A program made the translations under genes and the position numbers. Below the pieces are notes generated by a model that searched no databases, was not told where the DNA came from, and worked only from the letters and a program-made list of their open reading frames with translations. From positions 1 to 11,040 of the forward strand of contig VKHC01000562.1 in NCBI GenBank assembly GCA_015143735.1: a DNA stretch of 11,040 nt, written 5' to 3'. Source of the stretch: Synura sp. LO234KE. Taxonomy: Eukaryota > Sar > Synurophyceae > Synurales > Mallomonadaceae. Positions within the stretch are counted from its first letter, which is position 1. Each line of letters starts with the position of its first letter. Below are positions 1 to 7,700 of this stretch, in pieces.

Positions 1-1
1 C

Positions 2-274
2 CTGATCTCGTGCTATGTCATTGGACTTCCCTTGGCCTACTGGCTGTGTTTCCGTGCTGGATTTGGCGTGGCTGGACTGATCTACGGAGTCTACGGAGGG
101 ACCACTGTGCAGTTGATCAGCTACCTCGTTGTTGTTGTGCGGAGTACACAATCGCTACTGCACCGCTCCCCTTCCTGCTCCTCTACTTTATTGCTTGTTG
201 ATAGAAGCGTAATGGAAACGCCTAATCCTGACTGCAAGTCTGGTGCTGTACTACTCACCTTAACACATCCTTAA
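2..274 (+). CDS. MATE-family efflux transporter, C-terminal fragment (5' partial)
   Basis: The frame is open from the first bases of the window to a TAA at 272-274, so only the last 90 or so residues are present. The first part, beginning LISCYVIGLPLAYWLC, has the pattern of the last two membrane helices of MATE multidrug/metabolite:cation antiporters. A Gly-Leu-Pro in a hydrophobic helix is followed by a G-x-x-GL-x-x-G-x-x-x-G-x-x-x-Q loop and helix (GLIYGVYGGTTVQLISYLVV). MATE proteins have 12 helices and export organic cations or secondary metabolites in exchange for H+ or Na+. The tail after residue 45 or so is Ser/Leu-rich and shows no family resemblance. It could be a divergent tail, or the true end may lie in a further exon reached by an unseen splice. 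The family call is a motif-level judgement on a short piece. Confidence 0.66.
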   Translation: MISCYVIGLPLAYWLCFRAGFGVAGLIYGVYGGTTVQLISYLVVVVRSTQSLLHRSPSCSSTLLLVDRSVMETPNPDCKSGAVLLTLTHP

Positions 275-663
275 CGTAGTGACAGCGTCTCTGGCTTGTC
301 CTGTTAGTTCTGCATGTAACTCTACCACACATGGTTCCTCTTTCTTCATTTCAATTTCATGTTTGTAAATTTTAAAGTACTTTTAATAGTTCCAGCACTG
401 ACGTGATTCCCGAAAATCTTCGAGTGAGTTACGGTGAGAAATAGGTAGAGGACTAACACGTGTGGAGGCGGTGAGACTACGCCGTACACTCCCTTGCTGC
501 ACCACAGAACTAACAACTCCCAACGTACCAATTGCCAAACCTTGTGGCAGTGTGGGGAGCTTCGGGTGCCTACACCCAGAGGTGCGCCAATATTTTCCCC
601 AACAACAATATCCCCGAACCTCGACGTATTAAAATCCGTACTAGCTACTATGGCGGTACTGCT
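275..663. other. Intergenic stretch without a supported gene
   Basis: Mixed-composition sequence after the transporter stop. Open frames exist on both strands around 346-691, but none has recognisable motifs or paired splice sites. I see no RNA gene. Confidence 0.5.
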
Positions 664-842
664 ACAGCCATACACCGTAGTACTTTCTTAGCCACTGGTA
701 TACACGGCAACTATTATATACGGCTAGCTATTCTACGAACGGTCACTATACAAGGCTACTATATTCGGCTAGCTGCAGTCCGTTTATGGAAGGCCACTGT
801 ATACCACGGTGACTATAGATAGACACTATATACGGTGACTAT
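664..842. repeat. Degenerate minisatellite, about 21-25 bp motif, 4-5 copies
   Basis: A motif close to GCCACTGTATACCACGGTGACTAT (each half quoted here is visible in the copies) recurs at 691-714, 741-762, 792-816 and 822-842, with a weaker copy near 664-684. Copies are spaced about 50, 50 and 30 bp apart. The two earlier copies are each followed by a shared CGGCTAGCT block (721-729 and 766-774), pointing to an older unit of about 46-50 bp that has decayed. Built from ACTATATAC and CGG(T/C) elements, it lies in a gene-poor gap and shows no coding potential. Confidence 0.6.
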
Positions 843-1398
843 GCACGCCGTTCCTCCATAGTAACGAACACATATCCAATATTTTGGTTGATATATAACT
901 AGTTGACTACTAAGAGCGTAGTCATAATTTTATTTTTTGCGGTAAAATGGTTTAGTTCTTATATGAGCCAAAATCATAATATTTCTTTTAAACGTCATAG
1001 AACTCTAATCCGATTGTTCTTCACTCACTTTTAATGAAACTGCAGCTAAATAATTAAAATCTATATTGTTTGCTATTTATTTCGTAATGAGGACGGTAAA
1101 TTCTTAATGGGGTAGCTAGTAGGATTAAGAAATGATATACTATTTGTGTCGCAGTCTACTTTGATTTGGAATAATATTACTTATGAAGAATGCACACTTG
1201 ATGTTAATCAATTGTATCTAGTTATAACTTTAAAATATTCTTTTTATGTTTTTGCCGCCGCTACCACATGGTTTTCAAAGAACTTATTGTGAACATACTA
1301 AAAACTCAGCTAGTATATTCAAAAATTGATTACTAATGGCAGTTCAGGGAGAATATTTGTTAAACAATTTCAAAGGAAAGTAATGGGAGCCCGACGAC
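843..1398. other. AT-rich intergenic stretch, nothing recognised
   Basis: Strongly AT-rich sequence with stops in all frames. I see no repeat, splice-bounded exon or RNA gene here. It lies downstream (3') of the minus-strand exon fragment that ends at 1399, so any 3' UTR of that gene would fall here. Confidence 0.5.
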
Positions 1399-2091
1399 CT
1401 AATTGTTTGAATCAAGAGGAGTATCATCTTTGGATCTAATTATAATGACTAGTGGAGCGCCAGGCCACAGAAGCTCATCAAAATGATCGCCGAACCTAGC
1501 AATTGGAAATAACCTAGACAGATTATACTGTCAGCCATGTAAAAAGACACATCCCCATATTGGCGTCAAGCCATACAAATAGTACCTGACTCACCTCCTC
1601 TTTGGTGGTGGGGCTGTGTGGCACTACGTCGACGAAGGCCACACTACCGTCCGAGGCCCTAAGCACGGAAAGACTACAAATTTTTCTGAATATGAGTTGG
1701 TTAGGACTGCGATATACTATCTGAATTATGACAACTACGATTTCGGTCTTCATTCTAGTCGAGTCCTAGCGTTATCTACAGGGGGCGAATTTGAAGCATA
1801 TTTCTAGCGGCAGTGAAATATTCAGAAAATATGTAGATCATGAGAAGTGAGCGACATCTTATCGAAAATTTGAGAAGTGCACTCAAAATGATAAGAAAAA
1901 TAAATAATTCGATATCGACTTATGCGCGGAAACTAAAATACAGGTAAGGTAGCAGTATAAACGAGTTTAAATATTAAATCAACATCAATCAAGGCAAAAA
2001 CATTCAGTAAGAAAGTGGTTGAGCATCACAAGTAATCAGAATTCATGAGTCCAGTGCATCCTCGATACTTGTCTACGTTCGAGAATTCTAG
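1399..2091 (-). CDS. C-terminal exons of an unrecognised spliced protein (N-terminus not found)
   Basis: I assembled this by eye on the minus strand. The core exon is 1658-1595, with acceptor ..CTTAG before it and a strong donor GAGGAG|GTGAGT after it; it encodes ASDGSVAFVDVVPHSPTTKE plus E. A 67-bp intron (1594-1528, ending TGACAG) joins it in phase 0 to the last exon, 1527-1399. That exon reads YNLSRLFPIARFGDHFDELL and continues WPGAPLVIII..., ending at TAG 1401-1399. A less certain upstream exon, 2091-2030, follows an acceptor ..TTGAGTAG, reads LEFSNVDKYRGCTGLMNSDY, and leaves two bases that fit the phase of the next exon, but its donor (TT|GTGATG) is weak. The combined peptide looks like a real folded C-terminus of about 84 residues rather than random translation. 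I do not recognise the family. No start or 5' exons are found between 2092 and 2700, so the gene may be a remnant or continue further upstream. Confidence 0.45.
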
Positions 2092-2301
2092 CTACTCAAT
2101 AGAAAATAAAGTTCTGGTTTATTGGCTGCATAGATACGACTAATTCAAAATTTACTAAAGCTGGCACTTCGTATGAATACCTCTGCAGAGTACTGACCGA
2201 TACAAAGTTTGACAAAATTTCGACAAAAATAAGTGCAAATTGAATGAATCGTGGATTTTATATATGGCGAAAAACGTCGTGGTAAAAATCGTTCAAATGA
2301 C
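2092..2301. other. AT-rich gap, no supported gene
   Basis: No firm exon or RNA gene. A short minus-strand open stretch near 2200-2140 after a GGTCAG acceptor-like site could be another exon of the neighbouring fragment, but its phase does not clearly join and I leave it out. Confidence 0.35.
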
Positions 2302-2477
2302 GAATTTCTTAAGTCATGATTTGGGTAACACTTGATGGGACGTGCGAATTTCTTAAGTCATAATTTGGGCAACACTTGAAGGTACGTGTGAATTTCTTAA
2401 GTCATGATTTGGGTAACACTTGATGGGACGTGTGAATTTCTTAAGTCATGATTTGGGTAACTCTTGAAGGGACGTGT
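2302..2477. repeat. 44-bp tandem repeat, four copies
   Basis: Copies begin with GAATTTCTTAAGTCATGATT at 2302, 2346, 2390 and 2434, exactly 44 bp apart, and the last copy ends near 2477. Copies 1 and 3 share the ending TTGATGGGACGTG. Copies 2 and 4 share TTGAAGG.ACGTGTG. The array is therefore best seen as two 88-bp dimers. Copy-to-copy differences are few, so the amplification is recent. Each copy carries the 6-bp palindrome CTTAAG. Confidence 0.95.
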
Positions 2478-3004
2478 GGAGTGCAGGGTCCTCAAATAAA
2501 CAAAACTATTTAATATGGATACAAATTTGTAATTTTTTTGATAAATGTTTGGTGCCTTTCGAATCGACACTAATGTCAACAAATTTTATCCACTAATTTC
2601 CGGTATTGTGTGGAGGGCAAGATATCTTCCTCACCTACCTTCCTCAGACCTTTATCCTGTCAGCACAGGGTGCGTCCAATAAGTGCCTTTTCGTTTTGGG
2701 TGATTCTAGTGACTTCGATATTTTTGCCTGTTCGGCGTAGACACTATATTTAAAAGGAGCAAAACAGTTCAATGAGCTGGAGCGAATAAATCGAAAAGGC
2801 CTCGTCTATTGCGGCAACTTCAACAAAATCTGCCGAGCTGCTTTCCAAAATCTGAATTCGGTATCAAAAGCGCTTGCATGGTTTTTATTTCGAAATCATT
2901 CAGTCAGGAAGGTTTATATTCACAAATAAACTGATAAAGATCGGTTTATCATCAGATAAAACTGCAAACATTTGCGTTGTGGGACCGAGTTTTCCCTTCT
3001 ATTT
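2478..3004. other. Gene-poor stretch next to the repeats
   Basis: No convincing coding region. A short GC-richer block at about 2610-2690 has splice-like borders on the minus strand (CTGACAG before, GAAG|GTAGGT after), but the enclosed 18 bp is too short to support as an exon. At 2930-2965 there are two small inverted repeats built from GATAAA/TTTATC. The stretch from about 2668 to 3004 may be the outer part of the same mobile-like unit as the foldback, but no terminal repeat was found to bound it. Confidence 0.35.
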
Positions 3005-3100
3005 TCACAAACTGCAATTCTTGTTCTATAACTTAATTTTCCCAAGCACTTCTCTTAAATATACTTCTGTGAAGCCTCCATCAAAAAACATACACTGCAT
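3005..3100. repeat. Diverged direct copy of part of the foldback left arm
   Basis: This segment aligns, by eye, with 3120-3218 in the same orientation. Shared landmarks in order are a TTCTTGTT/TTCTCGTT block, (CC)CAAG(A/C)(G/A)CTTCT, and GCCTCCATCA followed by an AAACA(T/C)AC(A/T)..TGCA ending. Similarity is roughly two thirds, with small gaps. On the minus strand both copies can be read as related peptides (...VCFVMEAKQ... and ...VCFLMEASQ...), the older copy having an in-frame stop. It is therefore an older duplicate of the unit that later formed the foldback. Confidence 0.6.
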
Positions 3101-3527
3101 TTATGGCTTTGATAAAAAATCGCGGTTCTCGTTTTGGAAATGCGATTGTCGATGTTGCCAAGAGCTTCTGTCAAATTTACGTTTTGCTTGGCCTCCATCA
3201 CGAAACACACATTGTGCAATGACTTGTTCACATTCGACGTAGCTCTCGGATCAGCGTCATCAAAGTCGATTAGAAAAACGTAACAGAGTATAACTACAAG
3301 ATGTTCTATTTTACAAAATGAGAAAGAGCAGCTGAATGAGACACCGTTTTTCTAATCGACTTTGATGACGCTGATCTGAAAGCGATGTCGAATGTGAACA
3401 AGTCATTGCACAATGTGTGTTTCGTGATGGAGGCCAAGCAGAACGTAAATTTAACAGAAGCTCTTGGCAACATCGACAATCGCATTTCCAAAACAAGAAA
3501 TGCGATTTTTAATCAAAGCCACAAGTG
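3098..3527. repeat. Large inverted repeat (foldback), arms of about 183 bp, 64-bp loop
   Basis: The left arm 3098-3280 is the reverse complement of the right arm 3345-3527, with about a dozen mismatches and no indels that I can find, so about 93% identity. Landmarks are GATTAGAAAAACG at 3268-3280 facing CGTTTTTCTAATC at 3345-3357, and GTCATTGCACAATGTGTGTT in the right arm (3403-3422) matching the reverse strand of the left arm. The central 64 bp (3281-3344) is unique. Both arms can be translated, reading away from the loop, as the same peptide containing FLIDFDDAD and CFVMEAKQNVNL, so a coding segment was duplicated head to head. The arms are too similar to be ancient. A transcript across it would fold into a long hairpin. 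Confidence 0.93.
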
Positions 3528-3726
3528 TACGGCTAAGTTCGTCAGCCGCCTGGCCCCACAACGTGGAAGTTTCTTATACGGCGTCCCTAAATTTGTCGTC
3601 GCGATAGGCTCACAAAATATGGACCAGGAGAAGCAGGAAGAGGTTATGAAACAAGGCTATTTGGCGATCGCACCCATATACGGCGACGATTTTGTTGTCA
3701 AGCAAACTGCATTTCACTTAATCTAG
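3385..3726 (+). CDS. Hypothetical ORF running out of the foldback right arm
   Basis: An open frame of 113 codons from ATG 3385 to TAG 3724-3726; the same frame is open back to 3340, just after a TGA at 3337-3339. The first half lies inside the inverted repeat and is mirrored on the minus strand of the left arm with a few amino-acid changes (L/P, K/R, M/T, N/T, N/Y) plus silent ones. The second half (ending VVKQTAFHLI) is unique sequence. I recognise no domain. There is no signal peptide, membrane segment or clear catalytic motif. It may be a fragment of a mobile-element protein or of an unknown host gene copied into the repeat. Whether it is expressed is unknown, and the diverged copy nearby carries a stop. 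Confidence 0.3.
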   Translation: MSNVNKSLHNVCFVMEAKQNVNLTEALGNIDNRISKTRNAIFNQSHKCTAKFVSRLAPQRGSFLYGVPKFVVAIGSQNMDQEKQEEVMKQGYLAIAPIYGDDFVVKQTAFHLI

Positions 3727-4768
3727 TGCGGATTCGGCGCTTGCTTTCCGATCCGGATGGCTCATTTGGACTCTTCAACCTCTGCTAAATGCACTGAGCC
3801 TGTTAATTTAAATGTTTTACGGTTTAGTTAACAGGAGTTTTCCGATATAATTTCTTCGCCATTTATTTAATAGCGTACATTTTTATGACTTGAAGGAAGG
3901 AAATATTTGCTTGTATTTTGTTACGAGATAGAAACAACAATGACACCAGACCAAAAGTTGTATTCTTTTTGGTTTGTGTGTGTTTTCTATTTACTAGCGT
4001 CACCTACTCGGAGCGGGCGGCAAGAACAACAAGAAGTAGAAAGAACAAAAAGCACGCTAGTTGTTCTTAGCACGCGCCGTACCTCTCCTAATATTTCTGC
4101 AGGATCCTTCCTCCTGTTACACAGTAGGACGAGGCTAGTCGTCAGCCGCCACGTCGTTCCGGGCGAACAAGAATTCCTCCTGCATTGTGCGCTTTTCGAT
4201 TTGAAGGAACAACACCAGCCAATATTAATCCTCAGATGAAGAGTATCACGAGGAGGAGGCATTGGCAGGATGAAGGAGGAGAGGATGAACAAAGTCTTGT
4301 TCTCTTAATCTATACTATGTGGTGGTTCTTCAAAAAACAACTAATGTGGTCGATAGCATCACTAGCTTGGTAATCACAATTACCACAGTGCTGTTGTCTG
4401 TCAGTAAGATCATGCTGCTGCCTTAGCCGCTAGCTGTAGTAATGAGGGTCATCGTCCTAGCAGTATCGCGCGCGCTTAGGGGAACTATCATGTTTCAGAT
4501 TTTTACATCTTACTGGGGATGAGGCACGCACCAACTAGGTTAGTCTCAGTTACTCCACACGATGACCCTATTCATATCATGCAGCCTTAATCACTAGTAA
4601 GTAAGCTTTGTATTTTTGAAAACATACGGACTCATGGGAATGTAAAATTCGTAATATAATGGTTAGGGTGCGGTAAGCATACGTTTGAAATAACTAGGAA
4701 ACAATCTAGCGTCTGACTCTAATCCATTCCAACACTTGAACATAGAAGCTCTAATTGAATGAGATGAT
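3727..4768. other. Gene-poor stretch downstream of the foldback, no supported gene
   Basis: Short open frames occur on both strands between about 3907 and 4373, but they overlap one another, are low-complexity in parts and lack recognisable motifs or coherent splice structure. The 3' UTR of the minus-strand glycosyltransferase would lie just below 4769. No RNA gene or repeat array is seen. Confidence 0.45.
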
Positions 4769-7700
4769 TTATGAGGACACCCGCGGTCCAGCAAGCTCTC
4801 CTCTCATAGCCAGGGTCCTCAACAAAGAATGCATAGCGATGTCATACCTTACCAAATCCTCGAGTTCCATCTACCAAGTTGAAACACATAGAAATCAACT
4901 ATTGATATGATGTAATATTTGATCACTAGACGTTGGAGAGGTGCTCCGTGACATAGGATTCCGACGCAATCGGTTACCTGCGCGTTGTGGATGTCCTGAG
5001 AGTCCGCGTCTGTGTCCACGTCACCCACCGCGATGGTGGAGGCGTACGTGCGGTCGATGTCTACCAGCGCCTCCGCCACGGCCACGCTGCTCTGCGTTGC
5101 AGCCCAGAGACCAAACTCCGCCTCGGAGGGCAGCGCGCGCTCCTCCGCCATGGCCAGTGGTTTCTCCCAAGACTTGGGTCGCTCAAAGAAGGCAGCCAGT
5201 CGTTGGAGCAATGCGCGGAGGGCCGACTCAAATGCAGAGAGAGGCATCAGCAACACGGACTCAGGAGCAAGGCGCTGCTGAATCGCTGTCACTGCCATCT
5301 GCGCGTCTTCCTCAGATACACACAGACGACCTACAATCGTCGAACAAACGGAGCGCTCCTGGCACAGCCTCTTCGCCACGTCCATGTCGTAGAGCAAATC
5401 ACGGACCGACAGTTCTGGTTTTCCAGATTTGCCGGTGATTTTATTACTCGGCGCAGGGTGCTTGTGCTCCTCGTACCAGTTCCTCAACTTCAACGTGCAC
5501 TCTTGTTGTGGTGGCATGAGCAGCAATAACGTCTTTCTGCCTCCTCTGATACATACAGTGACATACATATCCCAAGTGACACATCCTCCGCCCGGTATTC
5601 CTACCAATCAACACATTTCTATTCGTTACTCGTTACTCGACAAACTTACCCGACGTCATTCTGATCCAAGACGTGATTCCGGATGGAGTCTCCAGGCAGT
5701 TCAGAGAGATGTATACCCCACCACCCGCTCGCCGCTGCTTCGAGTCGTGATTTCTCTCGAGATTCGATAGATCCGCTGTGGCGAGCCCACCCCTCCATCG
5801 ACACGGCCTCTCCGGGGGTCGCGCTGGAGAAGCACAGGACGGGAGTGATGGGAGGGATAGAGATAAGGCGTTGGATGTGGTAATCGATGCCGTCTGTCAA
5901 ATGAATTTTATGTAAAGGCTTGCCTGTCGAGAATGCTGCATTTGTAGAGCTCCGGAGAGCAAATGAAAGGGACACGATAGACGGCCGCCCAGGCACGCAC
6001 CGTGCCCGCCACAGCTGCCCAGAGCACAGGCGACCAGGCCGCAGACAATGTCACCACTCCGGGTCCATAGGATGGCGGCCGGATGACCGAGATAGCAGCT
6101 TGGGATAGGGCGGCCTCTGGTAAAAGGAAGAGATAGGAGAAGGGGGGGGGGTCGAGACAGAATTTATAAATATCAGGGCTTGAAATACAGGTACAAGCAA
6201 AGGCATTACTCGTGTTTACATAATATCGAAGCGGAGAACTATATTTCACAGCAATCACGCAGTGATGGCAGGTCAAAAACCAGTGCCACGATACGAAACA
6301 GGTGCAGTTGATCGTTCGTGTCCAGAGTCAGGGAAATGTGCGTGGAAAGTCCACTCACTTTGTATTTGGGCCAATCGGCTCTTCACCACCGGGGCAACCA
6401 CCTCGGGGCTCACCGCTTCAGCACTGCACAAGTACACATACCATACCACCGAAGTGAAAAAGATAGGGTCCACGAGAGCCGCGGCAACAACAACAGCAAT
6501 TGTCAAGAACAAGGTGGCCCTCCTTCACCTACCTGGCCACGAGTGTCTTCGAGAACTCCGCCCCGTCCCTTCCCCCAGCAGACCACGTCTCTTCCGCCTT
6601 CAGCTTCACCCCGTCCTCTATCGACACCGTGATCAACGCCTTCACTCCGGCCGAACGCAACGTCGTCTCCGCTGCAGGCGATGCCCCACCACCCAACACC
6701 ACCACGTCGTAGTACTCCGGCCGCTCCACTAACACGTGTTCCAAGGCAGGCGCACGTCGTTGCCAGTACTTGTAGGCGCACCCATCAGCAGAGGATTGTA
6801 ATCGCCCCTGCTTGAGATAAGGCTGGGCATGTGCCGCTCCCTCCCCGCCACTGTACGGGACGCCTGTGCTCCGTTCCGTCTCATCCACTAGTACCTCCAC
6901 ACCAACCATCCGAAGCTCCTCCACCGCCGCCCAAGCATCTGCCCTCTGTTTCAGGTCCGTGCTGCTGCTCGATGATCCCGATTTGTCGGCCTCTTCATCG
7001 ACTACGATCGTAATCAGGATGTCCCTCTGCTTCTCTTTATCAGACTCCTGAACCAAACCCAAGCATATCGCGGGGGGTAATACGGGGGTACCGTGAGGAG
7101 CATATATTTAGAGCCAACATCTACGGTACAATCCCAATGCCCTGCCAGTACATCTAAGATAAGCAAGGCGTGTGTTCAGTTTGTATCACACGTCTCACAC
7201 CCTCCCCTCTCGCCGCTACGCCGCAGTATCTATAACAAAGTCTATCTCTTCAGTTCACTCGCAACCTACCGAAGACAGGAGAAGCAGGTGTACAATGGCG
7301 GCCTTCAGTTGGGCGAGGATGGGCCCATCCGTGAGGTAGAGGAGGACCCGCAGGGCACCCGTTTTCCCCGAGGATCGCACATCCCGAGCTAGGATGTGGG
7401 CGGAGAGCGCTCCCTGGGCTCCGGCTGGAGCAGAGACCACCGGGTACTCGGCTGACAGTTCTTTAGACCAGACCGACGCAAAGGTGGACTGGGCAGAGGC
7501 AATGTGCTAGGGAAAAACACAGGCGTAACCAAGCGGTGAGGTGAGGTCCGGGAGGAGGGCATGAGAAGGTGGGGTGGGGGGGGCTTACCGAGGACGCTCC
7601 GTTGGCACCGAAGGTCGAGTGCTCGTGGTGGACCGCCTGGACCATAGGGCTGTGGGAGACGGGGTGGAGTACAGTTGGGAGTTAGCGTGGAGGAGCAGGG

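Noticed and set aside
346-822. Open frames on both strands, including a plus-strand stretch beginning MPNLVAVWGASGAY
   Set aside because: The later part runs through the degenerate minisatellite, and there are no recognised motifs or paired splice sites. The two strands' frames are mutually exclusive and neither has support.
2668-3760. A Tc1/mariner-like transposon starting at GGTGCGTCCAATAAGTGCC
   Set aside because: The left edge looks like a mariner terminal repeat, but I found no matching inverted copy downstream, no TA duplication that I could pair, and no transposase motifs.
3907-4292. Overlapping open frames of about 100 codons on both strands
   Set aside because: They oppose each other, show no domain, signal or splice support, and look like chance frames in a mixed-composition stretch.
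4941-5529. Long plus-strand open frames rich in Arg, Pro and Ala
   Set aside because: These are antisense shadows of the GC-rich minus-strand exon 11 of the glycosyltransferase.
5546-5607. Starting the glycosyltransferase exon 11 as an independent gene at 5607
   Set aside because: The apparent start is TTG, and the segment lies in an intron. The preceding exon ends with a clean GTAAGT donor whose phase joins at 5545.
5646-5996. Reading straight through 5924-5823 as exon
   Set aside because: The unspliced frame conflicts with the phase of the preceding exon. A GC-AG intron with a good pyrimidine tract restores the frame on both sides.
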